Assembly (NCBI GenBank): GCA_964020155.1
Contig: OZ026570.1
Coordinates: 2,305,721-2,369,720 of the forward strand
Origin: Chondrilla cf. caribensis
Taxonomy: Eukaryota > Porifera > Demospongiae > Chondrillida > Chondrillidae
Reading direction: 5' to 3'
Length of the DNA: 64,000 nucleotides
The notes below the pieces were generated by a model. That model did no database searches and had not been told where the DNA came from. It saw only the letters and a list, made by a program, of their open reading frames with translations. This document shows, piece by piece, positions 39,201 to 64,000 of the stretch (its first letter is position 1; each line of letters begins with the position of its first letter). The position numbers were made by a program, and so were the translations under genes.

Positions 39201-41271
39201 GACCTAATACAGTAGCTGGTCTGAGGCGTGCATACATTATATGTATAATATAAATGTGCTCTATAATGGAGGTGTTTCAAAAGATGTTTTTGCAAATTAT
39301 GCATTCAATATACATACATAAAACGTGCACAGTGGATGATTGTGAATGTTGAATGTCACATATAAAAAAATTCAATTACCGTTTCCGTCATAGCAACAAC
39401 GATTGAACCAATCCAAGCACGAGCCTGTATACCCAAAGCGTTGTCCGAGAGCACATATTGCTTCTCCATAGTGTTTTTTTATTCTGAATCCCTCTTGACA
39501 GCATTCACAGCAGAGAAAGGCATCAGATTTGCAAGTTGTTCCATTCAATGATTGTGGGTAGGCTAATTGGTCACACCACTTGTTTGTATATTTTCTTTGC
39601 AGGAGGTGTCCAAGCCCATAATAGCAGCACGGTATATCTGATAGAATTTGGTAAAAAGTATATGAAGGGATTTTAACATAATGATTGTAACGAACAATAT
39701 TTGATATACTACATGCACGTACGTATATATTATATATATATATGGCTTCATGTTATACCTTTATACACGCACGTACACACATGTACACAAAAACACATAA
39801 TACATGTGTATCTTTACACACATGCACTCACTATACACGTCATTTGAATACACAAGCAAACACATTAATCACATGACATTGTACATTGTACATATACGCA
39901 CACATGATATACAGATACGAATATATGCACAAAACATACGTATGTATGCACATATTCACAGATGTACACAAACATACCAAGCATATATGCACATGATAAA
40001 CACTTACACATGCACAAATATACACAACACACATAATATGCATGCATACTCCATATTTACACATAAAACACTCATCAGGTACACATGTGTGCATAACACA
40101 CCTGTACATATGCACACACATCAAATGTACGTATGCACACACACACGCACGCACACACACACACGCACGCACACGCACACACACACACACTTAATGGGTT
40201 ACGGTTCACATCACAGGGGCACTAGGTGGGAATCACATGCACCCCAATTAGTCGTGGTACATCTTAATGGAGCACAGTATGTATTCAGTCAATTCTGTGA
40301 AGGTAAAGGTGAGCAGTAGCAGTGAAGACATGGTTCAATGTTTATAGGGGCTGCCGCCGGTAGCCCCTATATTGTTTTCATTTCGACTACCGGTATGTAA
40401 CGCTCGTCCGATATATATATAATATGTGTTCCTACGTATAACAGCAACAATGAATTTATATGAGAATTTATATTGCGCGAAATAAAGATGGCCGATTTCG
40501 AGCTAGAATTCGTGCGCTAAAGCTTCGCCAAACGTAATAACGTCAGCGAAGGTTCTTCTGAACCTAATAAAGACGCCCAAGTAATTCGAGTACGGGGGTC
40601 GGCAGCCCCACGAGTTTTTGAACTCGAATTACTTGTTTGTTCTTTTACTCTATTGTATAAGAAGCTACATGCATGGGCACACTAAAAATAAATAGCAATA
40701 CTAATAATGATTTATACACGATACCAACGCGAATGCGAGGGAAACAAGACCCACGTACAAAAGCACAAACAGTATGGCGTCCCGTGTGGAGCTCACCGTT
40801 CACCACTCTGTCCGTTATCGGATCAGCTCGCTTTCTCAGTGATGCCGAATGATCCGTTTGAGAATCTAACAAGGCGATGGGTAGCTTCTCCTGGCTGACA
40901 GTTAATCTCCAGCAAGAAGGGCTGTTGCCTCCTTCAAGCTGAAAGTACCAAGATCCCGAACGAGAACCGAGACTTCGCGACAGATCTTTGAGGTCATCGA
41001 CGCTAGCTGATGCGTTAATTAACTGCCGAGGTAAGATACGCTGATCGGTCGAGGTTCCAACATGGGTGTATTCTATCAGTTTTTCCACTCGGATAGTCAA
41101 CAAGGCAGAAGATAAATCTTTGCCGTTATCACAGGATAAACCTATCTGGATATTCTCAACTTCTCCAACCAGGCGAAGAGCCGCTTCTTCTGCACTCCCG
41201 AACACCGGGGCAGTGGCCAACACGAGGACCCATTGCAGGCAGCAGTAATACTGCTGCCGGTTTCTCTTCAT
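2873..41271 (-). CDS. Giant modular extracellular-matrix protein (70 traced exons)
   Basis: One gene is traced from a signal peptide at 41271 to a laminin G exon at 2873. From exon 1 to the first laminin exon every splice joins in phase 1 (G|gt...ag|NN), so all internal modules are symmetric 1-1 exons that can be duplicated or lost without frame damage. Traced exons add up to 26,229 nt, exactly 8,743 codons. Domain order: signal peptide and unknown N-domain; two anaphylatoxin-like modules; a beta-rich exon; 15 repeat domains (array 2); divergent block copy B; a 435-codon exon; a hybrid unit; 11 repeat pairs (array 1); divergent block copy A; a 255-codon exon; laminin EGF-like modules; laminin G. 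N-glycosylation sequons are abundant (NTT, NST, NVS) and no transmembrane segment is seen, so the product is predicted to be a secreted matrix glycoprotein. No single named family has this architecture; fibulin/hemicentin-like and laminin-like parts are combined. The 3' end is unresolved. It could be split into two genes in reality, but phase continuity argues against that. Confidence 0.8.
3345..4364 (-). CDS. Laminin EGF-like modules (three exons)
   Basis: Exons 4023-4364, 3488-3681 and 3345-3399 splice in phase and encode about four laminin-type EGF modules: CPCPGEPGSN...CIGCPVGFDGKQCERCAPGYFG; CLCNGN...TTGECNCRGNTAGRHCEVCRPGTWG; CFCDGV...TTGQCPCYPG...KCNECPVGTWG; CSCC...TTGQCLCNAGYSGNDC. 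The eight-Cys spacing with TTGxCxC and CxxCxPGxxG is diagnostic of laminin-type rather than calcium-binding EGF modules. The 55-nt exon uses acceptor gatgctag. A nearby alternative acceptor (gaccacag) would keep phase but break the EGF pattern, so it was not chosen. Confidence 0.88.
4687..5451 (-). CDS. 255-codon exon: Cys module plus unknown domain
   Basis: Acceptor tctccag, donor AAAG|gttagc, phase 1-1. It starts EDITKACNAI with FNSCNQLPVVC and CSLSPCEVP, a Cys module like that at 17491-17625. A domain with VGIILSGIINGTHTIPRTP, two further Cys (TKLCLNDY, GGVCNTSG), GRLPFYYRGIAPN and a closing GGFVDRLTFDLTGELSNVQLGK follows. Family not recognised. It directly precedes the laminin EGF exons. 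Confidence 0.7.
5561..7256 (-). CDS. Divergent three-exon block, copy A
   Basis: Exons: Cys module 7128-7256 (129 nt), domain 6352-6909 (558 nt), fused Cys module plus domain 5561-6265 (705 nt), all phase 1-1. It is a close copy of 19302-20983. The two SL-type fused exons differ mainly at their 3' ends (VKYVQDVILL against DPRDVILLK). This places a segmental duplication of at least 1.7 kb inside the gene, separate from the unit-scale tandem duplication. Confidence 0.78.
7335..16736 (-). repeat. Array 1: 11 tandem exon pairs, 863-bp period
   Basis: Large exons (573 nt, 191 codons): 7335-7907, 8200-8772, 9063-9635, 9926-10498, 10789-11361, 11652-12224, 12515-13087, 13378-13950, 14241-14813, 15104-15676, 15967-16539. 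Small exons (129 nt): 7978-8106, 8841-8969, 9704-9832, 10567-10695, 11430-11558, 12293-12421, 13156-13284, 14019-14147, 14882-15010, 15745-15873, 16608-16736. The period is exactly 863 bp except for the first step (865). Introns are 68-70 and 93 nt. The small module reads ICRGYSSYLF, DCGLIPPSCP, HCPGVG. The large domain starts VTSVVSGNVTEGTGLTTFSV, shares VDTDSDGKIDAVLL with array 2 and ends LTLDLTETSPLG. Variants such as KDEAPP/TDEAPP, LELEDL/LKLEDL and SNVSV/STVNV are shuffled among units rather than ordered, which indicates gene conversion. All units are open and spliceable. Confidence 0.88.
16830..17625 (-). CDS. Hybrid unit at the upstream edge of array 1
   Basis: The Cys-module exon 17491-17625 (135 nt; EDITKACKSIE, LTCNKLPVVC) is close to the start of the exon ending at 5451 (EDITKACNAI, NSCNQLPVVC). 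The large exon 16830-17414 (585 nt) begins with array-2-like sequence (TTSHSGTFDVDEDTVTVTHP) and ends with array-1 sequence (TLDLTETSPLG). Both are phase 1-1. The mixture suggests recombination inside the domain exon when the arrays formed. Confidence 0.75.
17927..19231 (-). CDS. 435-codon beta-rich exon
   Basis: The exon runs from acceptor cgttacag to donor CCAG|gtgtgg, phase 1-1. It begins with a Cys module (IPCSAIVHYL, GECSDIPQKCP, YTICKP), followed by about 390 residues without Cys, rich in sequons (NDTIL, NYTSD, NLSLD, NVSGA). It contains GRFPKTHTIPRNDTILFG, similar to a segment of the 255-codon exon at 4687-5451. Near the end VFPSVFEVISSNKGVPENGLLVSTYLQ echoes the array-domain motif VLVSTYVTS. 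It may therefore be two domains fused in one exon. The donor is weak, and the frame stays open about 40 codons beyond it. Confidence 0.65.
19302..20983 (-). CDS. Divergent three-exon block, copy B
   Basis: Exons: Cys module 20855-20983 (129 nt; ICCGYSKYLL, DCSTLPSSCP, LCCPD-type), domain exon 20096-20647 (552 nt), and fused exon 19302-20009 (708 nt) in which a Cys module (AASCQALSLYF, CKPMPLKCP, LCIPP) and a beta domain share one exon. All are phase 1-1. The domain exon is a divergent relative of the array domain: it keeps GNVSEGIGKL and IPLLVILK but lacks the DxDxDG loop (LDSQDDKES instead). The block is nearly identical to copy A at 5561-7256, including introns. The domain exon is 6 nt shorter than copy A (DNSPQP against DNEYSPQP). 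Confidence 0.75.
31859..31995. repeat. Long palindrome at the left end of the Crypton element
   Basis: Two arms of about 65 bp run from GTTATACCCCGCC to GGCGGGGTATAAC around the core CGAGGGCGAAGCCCGAG. The arms differ at only a few positions. The same core and similar arms occur at 58548-58688, 59920-60045 and half at 57349-57424. It lies directly upstream of the recombinase ATG and could be a recombinase binding region, a promoter or both. Confidence 0.85.
32043..33581 (+). CDS. Crypton-type tyrosine recombinase, 512 aa
   Basis: The protein catalyses DNA cutting and rejoining through a tyrosine nucleophile and would mobilise the element. The C-terminal half has the catalytic set of tyrosine recombinases: Arg254 in LLRGGEEH, His380 and Arg383 in NHSLRATG, His406 in RTGHKSL, and Tyr415 in LRTYERTT. 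The block VTNHSLRATGTTEMY...GVPE...GHKSL resembles the DUF3504-type domain of Crypton elements and the vertebrate genes derived from them (ZMYM, KIAA1958, QRICH1 groups). Residues 1-30 are acidic (NEDEERFLEEL), and about residues 85-210 resemble an N-terminal core-binding domain with a WAQKNFLAWLEARK helix. The single frame is unbroken with the ATG soon after the palindrome, so the copy may be active. Confidence 0.88.
   Translation: MNEDEERFLEELETAINPFIRGELTTDEYVSLSQSFHNHDNPAGTSGLQSANDSVNSENDPPSKKRCGDSEASNRFSEPVTNLEDWTKPYIPKNTAKSTKWAQKNFLAWLEARKEPDTPSSDILETCDDPNALSECLCKFILETRTAKGDHYAPRTLNMILAGLHRYVQDKNPNKAQMNFMQKDNPAFKSLRCTCDHLYRQLRSKGIGLNPKQAQIITTEEENKLWESGVLGTDSPRALLNAVFFYNGRNFLLRGGEEHRFLRLSQFQRYSNPDRYEYTESGSKNNSGGLEDIQAQRRNKIVPIYKNPSAGNRCHVTLLDLYISKIPPESMQHDFFYLKPKKNFEDGVWYANQVLGKNELARMVPKMFQEASMTKKVTNHSLRATGTTEMYRCGVPENVIKERTGHKSLDGLRTYERTTLEQQKAVSKILTDCNRPSSGSFNMIMEKEERRSTVNDSQSVPPEQREIRAAPKNLFNFQRCQVTFIQHSTNSESFVLNNFDEFMSKHLDSLPF
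36430..36468 (-). CDS. Exon 4: 13-codon linker exon
   Basis: A 39-nt exon encodes FPPYIVNILIPQ between the acceptor gttttgcag and the strong donor CAAG|gtaagt. It is phase 1-1, matching both neighbours. It stands where a 129-nt Cys-module exon precedes every other array domain, so it may be a degenerate or replaced Cys module. Support is splice signal and phase only. Confidence 0.5.
36472..37034. other. Intron 3 of the giant gene
   Basis: This AT-rich intron has no recognisable repeat or gene. A short (TGTA)n run lies just below exon 4 at about 36393-36412. Confidence 0.5.
37037..37645 (-). CDS. Exon 3: beta-rich extracellular domain, 203 codons
   Basis: The exon is bounded by an acceptor (gttatag) and the donor AAAG|gtttgt, phase 1-1. 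It is rich in alternating hydrophobic residues and sequons (INGSF, FNATL) and has no Cys. A motif of the form GxxPxxFxxxxPLxTxFIVPEFATDS resembles segments in the 255-codon and 435-codon exons (GRLPFYYRG..., GRFPKTHTIP...), so the three may be one divergent domain type. I do not recognise the family. The upstream intron (37646-39379) contains only repeats, so no preceding Cys module was found, unlike in the arrays. Confidence 0.65.
38318..38433. repeat. Imperfect fold-back (MITE-like) element
   Basis: Arms of about 38 bp (left 38319-38356, right 38394-38432) share ACAATATCAGA-GTATGGCCCT on the right and its complement on the left, separated by about 37 bp. Confidence 0.7.
38719..38969. mobile_element. 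MITE with long terminal inverted repeats
   Basis: The left end AGGGGAAAACAGGTAATTC is mirrored by GAATTACCTGGTTTCCCCT at the right. The inverted homology continues through TAGCAGTGAAATAGATTGAA for about 75 bp. There is no coding capacity. Confidence 0.8.
39380..39637 (-). CDS. Exon 2: two anaphylatoxin-like (fibulin-type) modules
   Basis: This 86-codon exon lies between an acceptor (ctatcag) and a donor (gtaattg) and is phase 1-1. It encodes PCCYYGLGH, WCDQLAYP, TTCKSDAFLCCECCQEG, ICALGQRFGYTGSC and FNRCCYDG. The second half follows the fibulin/hemicentin anaphylatoxin spacing CCxCCxxG-x(n)-C-x(n)-GyxC-x(n)-CC. The first half resembles the CC-xxG...C..LP...C...CC form found in fibulin N-termini. 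The match is by Cys pattern only. Fibulins bind other matrix proteins; whether this does is unknown. Confidence 0.7.
39638..40796. other. Intron 1 of the giant gene: repeats
   Basis: It holds CA/TACA-rich low-complexity DNA (about 39750-40190), a dispersed repeat at 40191-40310 also found inverted at 46640-46757, and two hairpins: a GC-rich one at about 40347-40369 (GGGGCTGCCGCCGGTAGCCCC-like) and one at about 40578-40636 with arms CAAGTAATTCGAGT / ACTCGAATTACTTG. No exon is seen. Confidence 0.6.
40191..40310 (+). repeat. Dispersed repeat adjacent to (CA)n, copy 1
   Basis: About 115 bp beginning TTAATGGGTTACGGTTCAC and including GGGCACTAGGTGGGAA directly follows a (CA)n/(CACG)n tract. The same sequence occurs inverted at 46640-46757, again abutting a dinucleotide tract on the same side. 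The repeat therefore appears to carry the microsatellite at one end. Confidence 0.75.
40797..41271 (-). CDS. Exon 1: signal peptide and N-terminal domain
   Basis: The ATG at 41269-41271 starts a typical signal peptide: basic MKRNR, a hydrophobic stretch (QWVLVLATAPVF), then a GSA-type cleavage site. About 130 residues with two Cys follow (one in LSCDNG, one in SPSCWRLTV), then a dibasic SLRKRAD that could be a furin-type site. I do not recognise this domain. The exon ends AACG|gtgagc in phase 1, and joining to the next exon gives VVND-IPCC. It is the only plausible translation start for the downstream module chain, because no other signal peptide is seen upstream of the arrays. Confidence 0.75.
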
Positions 41272-42096
41272 ACTCGCGGACGATCGCCCTCGATACGAAA
41301 AGTACGCACGTTCGCTGAATCTTACCTTTATCTAAAGCTGCAGCCCATAATGAAATTCATTGTACAGAAGCTTACGTACGTACATTAATAAACTGATCCA
41401 AAGACACTCGACACCCAGCTGTGTAGGGTATGCATGACGTCAAAGACCATTCATTTTATAAACTGTTTGTGTAAATAAATTGTATCGCGTGCATGGACAT
41501 TTTAAAAAGCTATAGCATAGTTTATAAATGCAAATCAAATGCCTATGTGTGAAAATGATAGTGATAGCAATAATCTAAAAAGCCTTACTGGCTTATGGAT
41601 ATATATGTACATCAATAGCCCTGGTTACAGTTTGAAGAGCTTTTAAGTTGAAACCAGTTCAGCACATCAGTGTGCAAATACGTTAAGTTGATCATGATCA
41701 AGATATGGGTTGAAACTGGTTTAAAGCTGATTTGATACCATACAAGTGCTTTGGGACTCTAGTGTGGGGCAATGATAGCTGATCTGAGCTATGTTATCAT
41801 TATTATAATATTATTCTGTAAAAAGAAATGCAAAATTGCATATGAGTAATGGAGTCACTTACGTAGTATTGCATTGTTAAACAATGTATATCATGGTAGC
41901 GAACATATTGTGGTGGACAATTTAGTGAAATTACGTGCATTCTGAGATTTCATATTGAAATCTATGAGAATATACGTACATTATTACATTAACACAATAA
42001 TATTATGGTCCCTTCTAGCATTATCTGTATTATAGCATTGTACAGTGTTACTATTTCAAGACAGCCATGTTTACTATACACTTGTATGCTAACCAG
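41272..42096. other. Intergenic: promoter side of giant gene, 3' side of ODAD2
   Basis: This 825-bp region separates the ODAD2 stop (42097) from the giant gene start (41271); both genes are on the minus strand. It must hold the 3' UTR of ODAD2 and the promoter of the giant gene. I see no TATA box placed convincingly and no repeat. Confidence 0.5.
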
Positions 42097-62111
<20,015 letters not shown>

Positions 62112-62227
62112 TTTGTTCTGTGTATCTAATGCGCAGTGTCACTATGGAAACGGTCACGTGATGTTGTCCGCCAAATCGGCTGCAACAACAGCAACAGCTG
62201 TTTACCATGGTTTTGTGGAGGTAGAGC
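62112..62227. promoter_or_regulatory. Divergent promoter between ODAD2 and a plus-strand gene
   Basis: Only 116 bp separate the two start codons (62111 minus, 62228 plus). The segment is less AT-rich than its surroundings and contains an X-box (62138-62151), a CACGTG E-box (62155-62160) and GCGC/GCCAAAT motifs. No TATA box is evident. One short element set is likely to drive both genes. Confidence 0.75.
62138..62151 (+). promoter_or_regulatory. RFX X-box
   Basis: GTCACTATGGAAAC fits the nematode-derived X-box consensus GTHNYYATRRNAAC at every position. RFX factors drive ciliary genes from X-boxes close to the start codon. This one is 27 bp from the ODAD2 ATG, in agreement with ODAD2 being a ciliary gene. 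Confidence 0.75.
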
Positions 62228-63793
62228 ATGTCTGCAGAATGGCCCGTTGTGTTTGAAGAGAACCTACACGGCAGCGACATAGAAAGAAGCCTCAAGACGA
62301 AGAATCCGTCGTTTAGAATAAAATGTTAGTTGTATTGTATAGCTTAAGACTATGTCCTGTATCTAGCACTTATATATTTTAAGACACTAAGCTCTTTACA
62401 TAATACTTAATAGTTATAGACTAAACACTGATTACTTACACACTAAACCGGCATATTATGGTCTTTCACTGTTGATTGACTGGATATGAATCTTAATTTT
62501 ACCTTGGAACCTGTAATAAAGATCACCTCTACACAAAGACCACCTGTCCTTACTAGTGATCTTATATTGGACTATCCGCTACGTTTCCTCGACTAAGCAC
62601 CTTTATATAAAGACCACCTTTTAGTGGTCCCTTTGGTGATGTTTACATGCAGTTTTATATGGATATATGTACTCATGTCCTATGTTCTCTTTGATGTTGC
62701 AGTTTCAAAAGCACTTATTCGCAATGTGATCCTATTCCCCTTGTCTTCGGTGGCTTTTCTTGTTGTATATTTGGATCAGGTGCTCATAGACTGGGTAGAT
62801 GGAGATAAAAGGATTTCACCAGAAATTTGTGATAGGTGTGCAGTTACCAGTGTTGTGTGTGTACCTCACATAGGGACTGAATGGTGTCCGGCAATATCCT
62901 TAATCCTACACACAATAATTGTGAATATTATGATTACGTGTATGTATCATGATTATTGAATGGTAGACTATAAGGAGGTCATTACTATTTAAAGTACAGA
63001 TATTTGTTGAAATTACAGCAGATAAGTCTTTTTGCAGCTCTCGTTAAATCATGGTATAGGCATATCACATGATTGAAACATTTGATATATGTAATACAGT
63101 GGAACCTCTTTATAAAGGACACATTGGTATCAGCTATTTTGTCCACTGTAGAGAGGTTGTCCACTCTTCAGAGATGGAAATGTACGTATTAGCACTATGT
63201 GGAAAATCAATTTTTCAGTGCCTCAGAAAGTGTCTTTTATAGTGTCAGTGAGATAATTTCTATGGTGTCCTTTAACAGAGGTTCCACTGTAATACTGGAT
63301 TCCAGGATGTTTTGATCCGTAGATCTTACTCAACTGGTATAAAATTTATTTGTTTTTATAACAGTTATTAATTTATGTGATTAGTGAATTCTGGCAGTTT
63401 TGCTATCACTTATTAACTCCGACTTTCAATTATCCTTACACAGCAATGACACTGTACCATATCATACATGATCTCTCTTGCCAAGCTTCTTTAAGCACCA
63501 TCAGAGGCTGCCAAGTAGGCAGTGCATGGGTCAGGTAGTCTTGCATAGCACCACGGGTTTTGATTTTAACTTACTTGTTAACTGACTAAACTAAAGGTCC
63601 CTTTCCTAAATACCACCTATAAATGGTCTAAAGAATAGCATTCATACATTAATACTTGTGAGCATGTACATATGGTGCTATCTTTATGTAGAATGAAGAA
63701 ATTCCATGAGAGTCACCAGCATGCATATGTTCTTGCTGTTGCTGCTATGCATAATAAAAGTGAGCAAAGAACCCTAAGAGAGCTACAAGAGAA
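62228..63793 (+). CDS. Unrecognised divergent gene, 5' part
   Basis: Exon 1 (62228-62324) begins MSAEWPVVFEENLHGSDIE and ends AAAAT|gttagt in phase 1. A likely later exon at about 63692-63793 (acceptor tttatgtag, donor GAA|gtgagt) encodes KKFHESHQHAYVLAVAAMH and EQRTLRELQEK, a helical, probably coiled-coil stretch. Joining these two directly makes a stop, so at least one exon lies between. One possibility is 62703 onward (acceptor gatgttgcag, FSKALIRN...), which fits phase from exon 1. The gene runs off the window. Function is unknown; sharing an X-box promoter with ODAD2 suggests a ciliary role. Confidence 0.45.
63095..63292. mobile_element. Tigger/pogo-type MITE
   Basis: TACAGTGGAACCTCTTTATA at the left and its mirror ending GAGGTTCCACTGTA at the right give terminal inverted repeats of about 26 bp flanked by TA. 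CAGTGGAACCTC is the typical end of pogo/Tigger-like families. It is non-coding and lies in an intron of the divergent plus-strand gene. Confidence 0.75.
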
Positions 63794-64000
63794 GTGAGTA
63801 ACCTGAATTTATATTGGAATGCACATTATTATGTACATACACGAAAAACGCGGACATACATGGACATAGGTACGTACATGAACATATGTGGACACACATA
63901 CATGGACATACATGGACATATGTACGTACATGGACAGTGGACATGCACGGGCAAACATAAGTATGTAATTCATATTTATTGTATATCATAATTATAGCAG
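63794..64000. other. Window end: low-complexity intronic DNA
   Basis: Repeats of TACATGGACATA and TACGTACATGGACA. No coding signal is seen. Confidence 0.5.

Larger units (their letters stand above)
37646..39379. repeat. Intron 2 of the giant gene: fold-back elements
   Basis: Left to right: a repeat-like segment at about 37838-37910 containing AACTGAGGAAGACCTGTGC, matched again at about 38862 (AACTGAGGAAGACCTTCGC); a hairpin at 38318-38433; a fold-back element at 38719-38969. No exon that fits the phase of its neighbours was found. Confidence 0.6.

Noticed and set aside
62624..62959. 111-codon plus-strand frame starting VPLVMFTCSFIW
   Set aside because: As a continuous frame it has no support. 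Only its middle part from 62703 has a plausible acceptor and could be an exon of the divergent gene, which I noted there.

Overview
The window is eukaryotic and metazoan. Its genes are built from many short exons with GT-AG introns whose phases agree. They encode animal extracellular-matrix modules (anaphylatoxin-like, laminin EGF-like, laminin G) and an orthologue of the motile-cilium gene ODAD2 (ARMC4). Compact genes, a Crypton-type tyrosine-recombinase transposon, many fold-back elements and AT-rich DNA full of TACGTA/TACATA motifs suggest an early-branching animal, most likely a demosponge. The species is an inference. All exon models were made by eye from reading frame, splice signals and phase.

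Layout. (1) 1-2370: a 5'-truncated retroelement fragment (66-713, minus), then AT-rich DNA with microsatellites. (2) 41271 down to about 2870, minus strand: one giant secreted-protein gene. I can trace 70 exons (26,229 coding nt, about 8,740 residues): signal peptide, unknown N-terminal domain, two fibulin-like anaphylatoxin modules, a beta-rich exon, array 2 (15 large and 14 small exons, period about 901-909 bp), a divergent three-exon block, a 435-codon exon, a hybrid unit, array 1 (11 exon pairs, period 863 bp), a second copy of the three-exon block, a 255-codon exon, laminin EGF-like modules and a laminin G domain. The repeated unit pairs a 43-residue Cys module with a roughly 191-196-residue domain carrying a DxDxDGxxD calcium-type loop. 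Introns are as conserved between units as exons, so the arrays are young and homogenising. A complete Crypton-like transposon (31853-33845, plus) sits in one array-2 intron.

(3) 62111 down to 42097, minus strand: a full ODAD2 gene of 24 or 25 exons. Its introns hold most of the transposons, long (CA)n/(GT)n tracts and, in intron 7, a nested plus-strand gene for a multi-pass membrane protein (54335-57017). (4) 62112-62227: a 116-bp divergent promoter with a perfect RFX X-box match between ODAD2 and an unrecognised plus-strand gene that begins at 62228 and runs off the window.

The giant matrix gene, with its unnamed repeated domain, is the best candidate for something undescribed. Second is the Crypton family, whose left end is a long palindrome with a conserved core. 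It appears here as one autonomous copy, one non-autonomous derivative, a solo palindrome, a half palindrome and two decayed ends.
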